A stretch of DNA of 64,000 nucleotides, taken from positions 62,001-126,000 of the forward strand of contig JADMKK010000020.1 in the NCBI GenBank assembly GCA_015478895.1. Direction: 5' to 3'. The notes below the pieces were generated by a model. That model ran no database searches. It had not been told where the DNA came from and worked only from the letters and a program-made list of their open reading frames with translations. The translations under genes and the position numbers were made by a program. The stretch is from Comamonas sp. (GTDB lineage: Bacteria; Pseudomonadota; Gammaproteobacteria; Burkholderiales; Burkholderiaceae_C). This document shows, one piece after another, positions 16,284-25,156 of the stretch; positions within the stretch are counted from its first letter, which is position 1, and every line of letters begins with the position of its first letter.

Positions 16284-17774
16284 ATGACTGCGAACTTACC
16301 CACCTTGGTGACGTTTGCCATTTACCTGATCGGAATGTTGCTGATTGGGTGGATGGGCTACCGTGCCACCACCAACCTTTCGGACTACATCTTGGGCGGG
16401 CGCAGCTTGGGAAGTGTCGTAACCGCCTTGTCTGCGGGCGCTTCAGACATGAGTGGCTGGTTGCTGATGGGCTTGCCCGGCGCGGTATTTCTATCGGGGC
16501 TGTCTGAAGCGTGGATTGCAATTGGCCTGTGTATGGGCGCGTGGTTGAACTGGCGCTTTGTGGCAGCAAGATTGCGTGTTTACACCGAAAAAGTGGGCAA
16601 CGCTCTGACATTGCCAGACTATTTCACCAACCGTTTTGAAGACCAGAGCAGCATGCTGCGCATCGTGACTGCCGTAGTGATTTTGGTGTTCTTCACCATT
16701 TACTGCGCCTCGGGTGTGGTAGCGGGTGCGCGATTGTTTGAATCCATGTTTGGCATGAATTACCAGACGGCCTTGTGGGTGGGCGCAATTGCCACGATGG
16801 CCTATGTATTCATTGGTGGCTTTCTGGCCGTGAGCTGGACGGACACGATCCAGGCCGCATTGATGATTACCGCGCTGATATTGGCCCCGCTGATGGTGAT
16901 CTACGCCGACGGTGGCGTCCCTGCATCGGCAGCGGTGATTGAAGCGACTCGGCCCGGCGCGTTCGACATGGTGGGCAAGCTGGACATGATTGCCATCATC
17001 TCGCTGCTGGCGTGGGGTCTGGGCTACTTTGGCCAGCCGCATATTCTGGTGCGCTTTATGGCGGCAGAGTCGGTCAAGACCATCCCCAATGCGCGTCGCA
17101 TTGGCATGACGTGGATGATTTTGTGCCTGGGGGGCGCCGTGGCGGTGGGCTTCTTTGGCATTGCCTTTTTTGGCCAGCGCCCAGATATTGCAGGTGGTGT
17201 GACTGCCAATGCGGAAACCGTGTTCCTGGAAGTGGCCAAGCTGCTGTTTAACCCATGGGTTGCGGGTGTACTGCTGGCAGCGGTGCTGGCGGCCGTAATG
17301 TCTACGCTGTCTTGTCAGTTGCTTGTGTGCTCCAGCGCACTTACGCAAGACATTTACAAAACCTTCTTGAACAAGTCTGCCAGCGAAAAGCAACTGGTCT
17401 GGTTTGGCAGGGCCATGGTGTTTGCCATTGCAGTGATCGCCATCCTGATTGCACAAGACCCCAACTCCAAGGTGCTGGGCATGGTCAGCTATGCGTGGGC
17501 TGGTTTTGGTGCAGCTTTTGGCCCCATCGTGCTCTTTTCGCTGCTGTGGAAACGTATGACGCGCAATGGCGCGCTGGCTGGCATGGTGGTGGGTGCTGTG
17601 ACCGTGCTGGTGTGGAAGCAATACAGCTGGCTGAATCTGTATGAGATCGTGCCAGGCTTTATCTTGTCGTCCATTGCCATCGTGGTGTTCAGTCTCATGG
17701 CCGCTGCTCCTTCGCAGCGTATGCAGGCGGTACACGATGAGATGGAAAAAGAGATCGTGCAGCACGGCGAATAA
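16284..17774 (+). CDS. putP: Sodium/proline symporter
   Basis: 496 residues, close to the 502 of E. coli PutP. It belongs to the sodium:solute symporter family: about 13 membrane segments, the early signature YILGGRSLGSVVTALSAGASDMSGW (residues shown in the translation near 33-57; key Ser/Asp/Gly conserved) and ALTLPDYFTNRF. The GYFGQPHILVRFMA block in the middle is characteristic of PutP rather than PanF. The start at 16284 has GGAGGA about 10 bases upstream. It imports proline with Na+. A strong terminator follows. Confidence 0.9.
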   Translation: MTANLPTLVTFAIYLIGMLLIGWMGYRATTNLSDYILGGRSLGSVVTALSAGASDMSGWLLMGLPGAVFLSGLSEAWIAIGLCMGAWLNWRFVAARLRVYTEKVGNALTLPDYFTNRFEDQSSMLRIVTAVVILVFFTIYCASGVVAGARLFESMFGMNYQTALWVGAIATMAYVFIGGFLAVSWTDTIQAALMITALILAPLMVIYADGGVPASAAVIEATRPGAFDMVGKLDMIAIISLLAWGLGYFGQPHILVRFMAAESVKTIPNARRIGMTWMILCLGGAVAVGFFGIAFFGQRPDIAGGVTANAETVFLEVAKLLFNPWVAGVLLAAVLAAVMSTLSCQLLVCSSALTQDIYKTFLNKSASEKQLVWFGRAMVFAIAVIAILIAQDPNSKVLGMVSYAWAGFGAAFGPIVLFSLLWKRMTRNGALAGMVVGAVTVLVWKQYSWLNLYEIVPGFILSSIAIVVFSLMAAAPSQRMQAVHDEMEKEIVQHGE

Positions 17775-17805
17775 GCAGCTGCGCGTACAGCGCAACACGT
17801 GTTCG

Positions 17806-17840
17806 AAACCCCGCAGCGGCTTGGCCCTGCGGGGTTTTTT
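17806..17840 (+). terminator. Rho-independent terminator after putP
   Basis: Arms AACCCCGCAG (17807-17816) and CTGCGGGGTT (17827-17836) followed by a T-run. Confidence 0.9.
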
Positions 17841-18191
17841 GTTGCGTTGTTGCGACGTCGCGTGGTGTTGAATGCAGGAGTGTTGGTGAAGTGGATGCTG
17901 TTGCCAACAACTTTGCTGGGTGGCAATGCACCAAGCTATAGGTTGGCATCTTGTAAAACCAAGGGGTATCAAGCTGGTAGCTAATTTTTTTCGGGGAATA
18001 AACCCTGCATTCGCGCACTATCAGCAAGTGGACGTTGGGTCAATGACCTAAGTCAAGCGTGATGAGGCATCTGTACGCCGTGCACCGATTGCATTAACTT
18101 GCTGCACCAAAGCCCGCGTGACGGGCTTTTTTCATGACTTTAATGCCCGGCGTTGTGCAGGTGGCGGGCATGCTTAGATAGCGAGTTTGAT
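17841..18191. other. Intergenic region with an orphan terminator
   Basis: No open frame of note. A second complete terminator (18109-18132) lies about 270 bases after that of putP with no gene in between, so a small RNA ending there is possible. ATGACCTAAGTCAA at 18043-18056 is a TGAC-N4-GTCA palindrome near the MCP gene. Confidence 0.4.
18109..18132 (+). terminator. Terminator-like hairpin without an annotated gene upstream
   Basis: AAAGCCCG and CGGGCTTT around a CGTGA loop, followed by a T-run. Confidence 0.75.
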
Positions 18192-19832
18192 ATGACCACT
18201 TCTTCTTCCTCTTTTCCCTCCAGGAGCATGCGCATTGGTGCGCGTCTGGGCGTGGCCTTTGCGGCTGTCATTGCACTGATGGTGTGCATTGTGGTGGTCG
18301 CACTGCTGCGCATGAACAATTTGAGCCATGCAACGCACCAGATCATTGACGTGGAGTGGGCCAAAACCGAAGCCGCCGCAACGCTGGGCGCTATGGCCAA
18401 TCTGAATGCGCGACGCACCGTGCAGCAACTGGTAAGTACCCCCGAAGAGCGCCAGCAATTGCGCCAAGAAATTTTGGGTGGCCGTGAAATGTTTGTAAAG
18501 GCTTTCAAGTACCTGCAAGACACGGTAGACAGGCCTGAAGCACGTGCGCTGATGGACAAGGCCGAGCAAGCTCGGCAAGCCTATGTCACCTCGCAGACGC
18601 GTTTTTATGAATTGCTTGATGGCGGAATGGATATTGAAGCGACCAACGAATTAAAGAACCAGACCTTGCCGCAGCTGGCTTTGCTGCAAAAGTATTCGGA
18701 TGAGGTCGCAGTGCTTGAGAAAAACGTGGCGGTGCTTGCCGGTAATCAGGCGATTGCCGATGTCGATAGCGCGCGCTGGACGCTCAGCTTGCTGGGCTTG
18801 GTGGCTGTGCTGATTGCCTTGGTCATGGCGTGGCGTATCACGCTGTCGATCACGACACCGATGGCGCAAGCCGTGCAGGTGACTCAGGCCGTGGCCGCAG
18901 GCAATTTGAACCACCCCATTGAAGTGACCAGCAACGATGAAACCGGCCAGTTGCTGCAGGCGCTCAAGCATATGAACACCAGCTTGTCCAGCATTGTGGG
19001 GGAAGTGCGCCATGGCAGCGATGCTATTGCCACGGCCACGTCGCAGATTGCCAGCGGTAATCTGGACTTGTCCAGCCGCACCGAAGAGCAGGCCAGTGCG
19101 CTGGAGCAAACCAGTGCCGCCATGCAGGAGTTGGCAGGCACCGTGCAGCAAAACTATGTCAGCGGCAAACAGGCGGCTGAGCTGGCCGAATCAGCCTCCC
19201 AAGTGGCCGTGCGCGGTGGTGAGGTGGTGGGTGAAGTGGTGCACACGATGGAAGCCATCAACACCTCGTCGCGCAAGATTGCGGACATCATCGGCATCAT
19301 TGATGGCATCGCTTTTCAGACCAATATCTTGGCGCTGAATGCCGCCGTAGAAGCGGCGCGTGCTGGTGAGCAAGGGCGGGGCTTTGCCGTGGTTGCCAGC
19401 GAAGTACGTTCACTGGCCGGGCGTTCTGCCGAGGCTGCCAAGGAAATAAAGGGCTTGATTACGGAGTCAGTGGACAACGTTAGCAGCGGCTGCACGTTGG
19501 TGGAAAAAGCGGGCAGCACCATGGATGAAATCGTGGTGAGCGTGCGCCGCGTGGCAGACATCATGACCGAGATCAGCGAAGCCAGCCAAGATCAAAGCAT
19601 GGGTATCGATCAGATCAAACAGGCCATGATGCAGATGGATACAGTGACCCAGCAAAACGCTGCGCTGGTGGAAGAAGCGGCGGCGGCTGCCCAGTCGCTG
19701 GAGTCGCAGGCACAAGGTCTGGTGGGTGCCGTCAGCGTCTTTCATACCGGTAATAACAGCGCACAGTTGCTGCAGCGCCCGGCTGTGCTGGGCCTTCACC
19801 GCGCAGCCCTGCAACTTGAACAAGGAGCGTGA
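18192..19832 (+). CDS. Methyl-accepting chemotaxis protein (4-helix-bundle sensor)
   Basis: 546 residues. Membrane segment 1 is at about 14-36 and membrane segment 2 at about 195-213, enclosing a periplasmic four-helix-bundle domain of the Tar/Tsr kind. A HAMP domain follows, then the signalling domain with the conserved hairpin tip, including AFQTNILALNAAVEAARAGE and GRGFAVVASEVRSLAGRSA. There is no C-terminal NWETF-type tether. The TGA is one base before the ATG of the hemerythrin gene, so the two are co-translated. The ligand is unknown. Confidence 0.9.
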   Translation: MTTSSSSFPSRSMRIGARLGVAFAAVIALMVCIVVVALLRMNNLSHATHQIIDVEWAKTEAAATLGAMANLNARRTVQQLVSTPEERQQLRQEILGGREMFVKAFKYLQDTVDRPEARALMDKAEQARQAYVTSQTRFYELLDGGMDIEATNELKNQTLPQLALLQKYSDEVAVLEKNVAVLAGNQAIADVDSARWTLSLLGLVAVLIALVMAWRITLSITTPMAQAVQVTQAVAAGNLNHPIEVTSNDETGQLLQALKHMNTSLSSIVGEVRHGSDAIATATSQIASGNLDLSSRTEEQASALEQTSAAMQELAGTVQQNYVSGKQAAELAESASQVAVRGGEVVGEVVHTMEAINTSSRKIADIIGIIDGIAFQTNILALNAAVEAARAGEQGRGFAVVASEVRSLAGRSAEAAKEIKGLITESVDNVSSGCTLVEKAGSTMDEIVVSVRRVADIMTEISEASQDQSMGIDQIKQAMMQMDTVTQQNAALVEEAAAAAQSLESQAQGLVGAVSVFHTGNNSAQLLQRPAVLGLHRAALQLEQGA

Positions 19833-19833
19833 C

Positions 19834-20334
19834 ATGGCATATTTCGAATGGGCTGAAGACATGGTGATTGATGGCGGCCCCATCGACAAAGATCACCGCC
19901 TGCTGGTGGATCTGGTCAATGAATTGCACACCGCCACGGCCCGTGGCGCAGGCCGCGAAGTGGTTGCGAGTATTTTGAGCCGCACGCTTTCCAGCACCCG
20001 TGAGCACTTGACCCGGGAAGAAACATTAATGCAGCAAATGGGCTTCCCTGATCTGGAACAGCACAAATGCGGGCATGAGGCGTTCATGGAAAATCTCTAC
20101 GGCCTGCAGCGCAGACTCGAAGAGGGCGGGATTACCGTGGCCTCCCAGCTGTCCAGCGTTTTGCGCGACTGGTTATCGCTGCACATTCGTCGCAATGACA
20201 AAGAGATTTTGAAATTTCAGCGCCGCCGCCAGCGTGAGCAGCAACGTGCAGCAGCGCAAGCTGCCAGCATCCCCGCCCTGGGTGCCAAAGTTACGCCCAA
20301 GCTGCCAGCGAAAACCAAACTGCTGTCACGTTAA
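19834..20334 (+). CDS. Bacteriohemerythrin
   Basis: 166 residues; AAGGAG precedes the ATG at 19834. All seven di-iron ligands are in the expected places: H21, H58, E62, H77, H81, H117 and D122. The O2-binding four-helix domain ends near 130 and a basic, Ala-rich tail of about 35 residues follows. As a soluble O2-binding protein encoded next to a chemoreceptor, it could deliver or report oxygen to the chemotaxis system. That link is inference from gene order. Confidence 0.9.
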   Translation: MAYFEWAEDMVIDGGPIDKDHRLLVDLVNELHTATARGAGREVVASILSRTLSSTREHLTREETLMQQMGFPDLEQHKCGHEAFMENLYGLQRRLEEGGITVASQLSSVLRDWLSLHIRRNDKEILKFQRRRQREQQRAAAQAASIPALGAKVTPKLPAKTKLLSR

Positions 20335-20358
20335 CCGCCAGTTCTAATTTTTAAATTG

Positions 20359-20402
20359 ATAGCTGCTAACCCTTTATCTATAAGGGCTAGCAGCTATTTT
20401 TG
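20359..20402. repeat. Family A repeat acting as terminator (copy 4)
   Basis: ATAGCTGCTAACCCTT (20359-20374) pairs with AAGGGCTAGCAGCTAT (20382-20397) at 15 of 16 positions and is followed by T residues. It is the most symmetrical copy of the family and probably ends the MCP-hemerythrin transcript. Confidence 0.75.
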
Positions 20403-20493
20403 TTCATAAACCGTCGGCACGATGTCCTTGGGCGTGCGCCTGCCTGTTGCACCTGCACATGTTGGCGACGCGCACAAGCGCATAGAATTTCGC

Positions 20494-20710
20494 CTTTGGT
20501 GCTCGCAGTGCCCCTCTTGGCGCTGCAGTTAAACGGGAAACATGGGCAGGTCTGCGCTTTATGCAGATCGCCGCGTGTACTGCCCCCGCAACAGTGTGTG
20601 CATGGGTTGTCAATGCTTGGTGCTTTGACAACCAGCCTGTCTGCTTTGCCACTGGAGTTTGCTGCTCTGGGAAGGCTATGACAGTCGGTGCATCAGTCTG
20701 GATACCGGCC
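20494..20710 (+). ncRNA. Cobalamin riboswitch
   Basis: Conserved pieces occur in order: ACGGGAAAC, then GCCGCGTG, CTGCCCCCGCAAC, GCCACTG, CTGGGAAGG, and the B12-box-like GTCTGGATACCGGCC at the end. A TAGAAT at 20483-20488 is a likely -10. It precedes a BtuB-type receptor gene and should shut down its expression when adenosylcobalamin is plentiful. Confidence 0.92.
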
Positions 20711-20803
20711 AAAAAAGGTCCGGCTTGCTGTCAGCTCTGGCTGCACAAGTTGGTGTTGAGTGAAGCACAGGCGGGGACGCTGGTGCTAACTGATCGATAT
20801 CTC

Positions 20804-22717
20804 ATGCAAACTTTGAATCCCTCAATGACGGATAGCGTGCGCGCATCCGTGCGTTTTCCTATGGCCGCTGTGGCACTGGCTGTGCTGGCATTTACCTCTT
20901 TGACGTCCGCGAAAGAGGTCAACATGGGCACCACCGTGGTCACGGCCACCCGCTCAGAAGCCAAGCTGGATGACGCCTTGGCCGACGTGCGCGTCATTAC
21001 CGCCGAACAAATTCGTAACGCACCGGGTCGATCTTTGGCCGAAGTGCTGCAGCGTTTTGCGGATGTCCGCATGGCCAGCAATGGTGGCCGAGGCAATACC
21101 CAAAGCGCTTACATTCGCGGCAGCAAACAAGTGGTGCTGCTGATTGATGGCGTGCGTTATGGCTCTGCCACCATGGGTACACCCACGCTGGAAGCTATCC
21201 CGCTGGAGCTGATTGAGCGCATTGAAGTGGTGCATGGCCCCGCTTCGGCGCTGTATGGCAGCGATGCGATTGGCGGCGTGATCCAGGTGTTCACCAAGCA
21301 GGGCAAGGGCGCACAAAAAGCATTCGAGCCCAATGCGTCGGTCACTTGGGGCAGCGGTGGCTACAAGGCGGGCGACGCAGGTTTTGTCGGCGCGCAAAGC
21401 GGCTGGAACTACAGCTTGCACGCTGCCCGTGTGTTGGACCCGGGCTTTTCTGTGACCAACGCCAAGCTGAGCGCCTATCGCCCAGACAGCGACAAATTTC
21501 ACCAAACTTCGGTGGCTGCAGCGTTGGGGTATGCCTTCAATGCCGATTGGCGCCTGGACGCCAACTTCATGCACTCTGAAGGTGAAGCGGAATACGACTT
21601 GGACGGCGTTTACACTCCGCTGGGTTTTGCGGTGGTAGATGCTTCGTACAACGCGGTGGAGGCCGAAACGGCGCAGCTCAAACTTACCGGTGTGTTGTCA
21701 CCGATCTGGAAAAGCAGCCTGAGCATTGCCCGTTCGCAAGATAAGCAAAGTGCCCACCACAGCTTGTTGACGGTGGCTGACAGCTATACCGATTTGTTTG
21801 GCACGCAGCAGCAAGAGTACAAGTGGAACCATGAGGTCAAGACCCCGCTGGGCCTGGTGGTGGCGGGTCTGGAACGTTTGGAGCAGAAGGTGTCCTCCTC
21901 CGAAGCCTATGACCGCGATGAGCGCAGCACGAATTCGTTGTTTGCCGGTATCAATGGCAGCCATGCCCGCCACAGCTGGCAAGTCAATGCCCGCCGTGAC
22001 AAGGATTCGCAGTACGGCGGTTTCCACACATGGGGCCTGGCCTATGGCTATGACATCGTGGATGGCCTGCGCGCACATGCCTCGCGTGCCAGCAGCTTGA
22101 AGGCGCCCACGTTCAACGATTTGTACTATCCGTACTCTGGCAATCCGGCACTGCAACCCGAAACGGCGCTGAACAATGAGCTGGGCTTGAGCTGGAAGAC
22201 TGGGGGCCACCAATTTAAATGGGTGCGGTTTGACAACAAGGTGAGCAATTTGATCGCCTGGGCACCGGTTGACCTTAGTGATATGGGCGGCATATGGCTG
22301 CCCAGCAATATCAACAGCACACGCCTGAAGGGCTGGTCGCTGGGCTACCAAGGTCAGTGGCAGCAATGGAGCGCAGCCGCCAGCTACCAGCGCCTGGATG
22401 CGCACGACCAGCAGTCGGGCCAGCGCATGACAGACCGCATGGCCAAGCACCAAGTCACCTTGTCGCTGGATCACCAAGTGGGCGCATGGAAGCTGGGCAG
22501 CTCTGCAGTCCACGTGGGCCGCCGTACCGATAGCAGTGGCAGCATTCAGTTGCCCAGCTACACCACGCTGGACATGTCTGCCGAATACCAGTTGGCCAAA
22601 GACTGGGCCGTGCAAGCGCACGTGGCGAACCTGACCGACAAAACCTACGAAACCGCTTATGGCTACAACCAGCGCGGCCGTACCGGGTTTGTCACTTTGA
22701 AGTGGCTACCCCGCTAA
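20804..22717 (+). CDS. btuB: TonB-dependent vitamin B12 receptor
   Basis: 637 residues from the ATG at 20804; an ATG at 20825 is equally possible and neither has a strong Shine-Dalgarno sequence. The longer open frame upstream is the riboswitch. A signal peptide ends near ...LAFTSLTSA, followed by a TonB-box-like TTVVTAT. The plug domain has LAEVLQRFADVR, VLLIDGVRYG and IEVVHGPASALYGSDAIGGVIQVFT. The barrel ends with the expected aromatic-rich strand (GYNQRGRTGFVTLKW). The riboswitch makes cobalamin or cobinamide the likely cargo. Confidence 0.9.
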   Translation: MQTLNPSMTDSVRASVRFPMAAVALAVLAFTSLTSAKEVNMGTTVVTATRSEAKLDDALADVRVITAEQIRNAPGRSLAEVLQRFADVRMASNGGRGNTQSAYIRGSKQVVLLIDGVRYGSATMGTPTLEAIPLELIERIEVVHGPASALYGSDAIGGVIQVFTKQGKGAQKAFEPNASVTWGSGGYKAGDAGFVGAQSGWNYSLHAARVLDPGFSVTNAKLSAYRPDSDKFHQTSVAAALGYAFNADWRLDANFMHSEGEAEYDLDGVYTPLGFAVVDASYNAVEAETAQLKLTGVLSPIWKSSLSIARSQDKQSAHHSLLTVADSYTDLFGTQQQEYKWNHEVKTPLGLVVAGLERLEQKVSSSEAYDRDERSTNSLFAGINGSHARHSWQVNARRDKDSQYGGFHTWGLAYGYDIVDGLRAHASRASSLKAPTFNDLYYPYSGNPALQPETALNNELGLSWKTGGHQFKWVRFDNKVSNLIAWAPVDLSDMGGIWLPSNINSTRLKGWSLGYQGQWQQWSAAASYQRLDAHDQQSGQRMTDRMAKHQVTLSLDHQVGAWKLGSSAVHVGRRTDSSGSIQLPSYTTLDMSAEYQLAKDWAVQAHVANLTDKTYETAYGYNQRGRTGFVTLKWLPR

Positions 22718-22763
22718 GCGCAAGCAGCGATCTGTTCACGCAGATCAGATGGTTTTCCCTTGT

Positions 22764-22801
22764 AGCGCACAGAAGCACTGCCTCTGTGCGCTTTGTTTTT
22801 T
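22764..22801 (+). terminator. Terminator after btuB
   Basis: AGCGCACAGA (22764-22773) and TCTGTGCGCT (22783-22792), followed by TTGTTTTTT. Confidence 0.85.
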
Positions 22802-22815
22802 CTTGAGTTTTTCCT

Positions 22816-23346
22816 ATGAAACCCAGCAAAGTCCTTGACGAAATTTGCTATCCATTCATTCACGAAACCGCCTGCCTCTGTGACTTTGAAGTAGTCACCG
22901 ATGAGTGGTGCACGCAGCTGGGCATGGCGTTGTCCGCCACACCAGCGGAGCTGGTCGATATCGCAGCCGACCTCGATCACCTGCAGCCTTTGGCGTTTCA
23001 CGTCAATGGCTCCATCCGCGGCAAATTGGCTGTGGAGGAAGCAGATGTGCAATGGGTGCTAGAGCGCATGGCGCACTACCGCCAGGAACTGGGGCCGCGT
23101 GAGCATGCGTTTGTACTGCCCCGTGGCACTGCGCCTGTGCCGCAACTCCACCAGGCGCGCTCAGGCGCAAAAAAGGCGATTCGCGCCATGGTGCGGGTGG
23201 AGCAGGAAGGGCGCGAAGTGGCCGCCGTGCTGCCCCGCTTTTGCAATGCGGTGTGCAATCTGCTGTTTTTAATGACGCTGGCGGTCAATCTACGCCGGGG
23301 CGTGCAAGAGGTCGCTTTTGTTAGCAAAAGCTACAAAGTGCATTGA
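22816..23346 (+). CDS. Divergent PduO-type cobalamin adenosyltransferase-like protein
   Basis: 176 residues. The segment 99-121 (FVLPRGTAPVPQLHQARSG and on) and the following NAVCNLLFLMTLAVNLRRGV resemble the C-terminal helices of PduO-type ATP:cob(I)alamin adenosyltransferases (FxLPGGS..LHxAR..RRAE and LSDxLFxLAR). However, the N-terminal ATP-binding TGDxG motif is not present, and the RRAER segment reads KKAIRA. It lies just behind the riboswitch-controlled btuB, after a terminator. It may be a B12 carrier or an adenosyltransferase that binds ATP differently. The similarity is read by eye. Confidence 0.55.
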   Translation: MKPSKVLDEICYPFIHETACLCDFEVVTDEWCTQLGMALSATPAELVDIAADLDHLQPLAFHVNGSIRGKLAVEEADVQWVLERMAHYRQELGPREHAFVLPRGTAPVPQLHQARSGAKKAIRAMVRVEQEGREVAAVLPRFCNAVCNLLFLMTLAVNLRRGVQEVAFVSKSYKVH

Positions 23347-23387
23347 AAGCACTCGTGGTTGGGTTGCGTAGGCCGCGTGAAGTGTTG

Positions 23388-23543
23388 TTAACGCGTGCGC
23401 GTCACGTTGGCGTCGACTTCACCAAACACGGTAATGCCACTGCCGCTCTGCGCCGAAGTGCTCGAAGGCTGGTAGTAGCCGGAGTTGGCACAGCCGGTTA
23501 ATGCGGCCACGAGGGCCAAAGTTGCCAGAACCGAGATACGCAT
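23388..23543 (-). CDS. Small predicted lipoprotein (51 aa)
   Basis: Reading the minus strand from the ATG at 23543, with CAGGAG 9 bases upstream, gives a 51-residue protein. It has a short signal sequence ending in the lipobox LTGC (Cys18), a Ser-rich linker, and a C-terminal GITVFGEVDANVTRTR. The good Shine-Dalgarno sequence, the complete lipobox and the plausible mature end make it likely to be a real gene despite its size. The function is unknown; the mature part is only about 34 residues and would sit in an envelope membrane. Confidence 0.7.
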   Translation of the reverse strand: MRISVLATLALVAALTGCANSGYYQPSSTSAQSGSGITVFGEVDANVTRTR

Positions 23544-23655
23544 GGAAAGTGCTCCTGAAAAAGTACCTAAGGCTGCATCCTAGAACAGGCGATAGCCCTG
23601 GTGCGTAAGCAAGCGTGTGCTAACAAGCGTGTGCGGTGGGGCAGGAGGGCCAGTT

Positions 23656-24678
23656 TTAACGCGCTGGCTGGGCCTTGGTAATGACGTCCATGGCCGCATG
23701 CACCAGCTTCATGGAAGCCAGTGGGTCATCGCAGGCAATCGGGCGGCGCTGGGGCATGCTGCGCAGCCAGGTGATCTGGCGTTTGGCCAACTGGCGCGTA
23801 GCGGCAATGCCTTTCTCGCGCACCAGATGCATATTGATTTGCGGCGCGTTTTTGCGGGCTTGCCAGTCCAGCTCCTCCCATACCTGGCGGTAGCCGACAC
23901 AGCGCATGCTGGGCACATCCAGATGCAAATCACCGCGTGCGCGCAGCGCCTGAACTTCTGCGAGGAAACCGTTGTCCAGCATGGCATCAAAGCGCTGCGC
24001 AATGCGCGCATGCAGCCAGGCGCGGTCTTCAGTTTCCAAGGAAAAAAGCGTGCAATCGAAAGCGGGGCCTTGGCTTTCAGCTCTCTTTTTAGCTTGGTGA
24101 AAGCTGGACAGGGGCTGCCCCGAAACCTGCCACACCTCCAGAGCACGCTGAATGCGCTGGCTGTCGGCGGGGGCCAGGCGCGCTGCGGTTTCCGGGTCTA
24201 CCTTGGCCAACTCGGCGTGCATGGCTGGCCAGCCCAACTCGGTGGCCTGCGCATCAATGCGGGCGCGCACCTCAGGGTCGGCGGCGGGCATTTCGTCAAT
24301 GCCTTCCAGCAGTGCTTTGAAGTACAGCATGGTGCCGCCCACCAGCAACGGAATAGCGCCGCGCGCGCGAATCTCGGTCACCAGGCGCTGTGCATCTTGC
24401 ACAAACTCGGCAGCGCTGTACGACTGCAGAGGGTCAAGAATGTCAATCAGGTGGTGCGGCACGGCGGCTTGCTCTTGGGGCGTGGGCTTGGCAGTGCCAA
24501 TGTCCATGCCCTGGTACACCAAGGCGGAATCGACGCTGATGATTTCACACGTTTGGCCGCGCTGGTTCAAAACGGCAGCCAGCGTTAAAGCAGCATTGGT
24601 TTTGCCCGAGGCAGTGGGGCCAGCAATGGCAATGCAAGGCAAGGTAGAAGCGGGGGCAGAGGCAGTCAAGATAGGCAA
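23656..24678 (-). CDS. miaA: tRNA dimethylallyltransferase
   Basis: 340 residues. The P-loop is [14 protein letters not shown] (about 17-30), followed by [18 protein letters not shown] and the HHLIDILDP block. The substrate-gripping segment [16 protein letters not shown] is near 116, and [10 protein letters not shown] lies near the C-terminus. It adds a dimethylallyl group to A37 of tRNAs that read UNN codons. In many betaproteobacteria mutL precedes miaA; here no mutL is adjacent. Confidence 0.95.
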   Translation of the reverse strand: MPILTASAPASTLPCIAIAGPTASGKTNAALTLAAVLNQRGQTCEIISVDSALVYQGMDIGTAKPTPQEQAAVPHHLIDILDPLQSYSAAEFVQDAQRLVTEIRARGAIPLLVGGTMLYFKALLEGIDEMPAADPEVRARIDAQATELGWPAMHAELAKVDPETAARLAPADSQRIQRALEVWQVSGQPLSSFHQAKKRAESQGPAFDCTLFSLETEDRAWLHARIAQRFDAMLDNGFLAEVQALRARGDLHLDVPSMRCVGYRQVWEELDWQARKNAPQINMHLVREKGIAATRQLAKRQITWLRSMPQRRPIACDDPLASMKLVHAAMDVITKAQPAR

Positions 24679-24692
24679 CGCAAGCTAAAAAA

Positions 24693-25001
24693 TCAAACCA
24701 AACCAGCGCCGCAGCATTGCGCGCCGGGGTCGCCGTGGCGGCGCACCGGCGTGCATGATGCCAAGGCCGCAGCCAAACACTCCAAGCACAGGCCGAAAAC
24801 CAAGGGGTACACAGTGTCATTGAAGCGTTTGCCCGGCACCTGGCCGCCGGCCAAAGCCAACCCCATCATCAGGAGCAGCGCGCACGCTACAGACGCAGGC
24901 AAGGCAGGCGCACAGGGAGCAAAAAGCTCGTGAAACGGCGACTGCCGCGAGCTTGGCAGAAGCGTTGCGTCGCGGTGTCGTTTGCTTGAAATAGTGGTCA
25001 A
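24693..25001 (-). CDS. Possible small membrane protein
   Basis: An open frame of 102 residues with a TTG start, ending 14 bases before the miaA start. Two hydrophobic stretches (about 37-52 and 67-83), joined by GGQVPGKRFNDTVYP, look like a helical hairpin. No good Shine-Dalgarno sequence, no recognised family, and the C-terminus is Cys- and Gly-rich. It could be a chance frame in a 480-base gap; no better gene candidate was seen in that gap. Confidence 0.3.
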   Translation of the reverse strand: MTTISSKRHRDATLLPSSRQSPFHELFAPCAPALPASVACALLLMMGLALAGGQVPGKRFNDTVYPLVFGLCLECLAAALASCTPVRRHGDPGAQCCGAGLV

Positions 25002-25005
25002 AAGT

Positions 25006-25046
25006 GCCGCTGAACCTTATGTATAAAAGGCTGATAGCTAGCAATT
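25006..25046. repeat. Degenerate family A repeat (copy 5)
   Basis: CTGAACCTTATGTATAAAAG followed by GCTGATAGCTAGCAA. The CCTTAT/ATAA core and the AGCTA end recall the other copies. Confidence 0.4.
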
Positions 25047-25156
25047 TTATGCGATGGCAGGCACATTCATATTCACAAAAGGTGCATGGTTTCGGACTAT
25101 GCTTGCCAAGCTGTTGGCGCCATGTTTGCAGGCGCTGTTCAAGGGAATCTCTGACC

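Noticed and set aside
16491-17972. 493-codon minus-strand open frame
   Set aside because: Antisense to putP, His- and Gln-rich and without domain features.
18043-18056. FNR/Anr-like site ATGACCTAAGTCAA
   Set aside because: The half-sites differ from the TTGAT/ATCAA consensus and the distance to a promoter is unknown; kept only as a note.
20561-20803. N-terminal extension of the btuB frame
   Set aside because: The stretch is the cobalamin riboswitch; conserved RNA blocks explain it better than coding.
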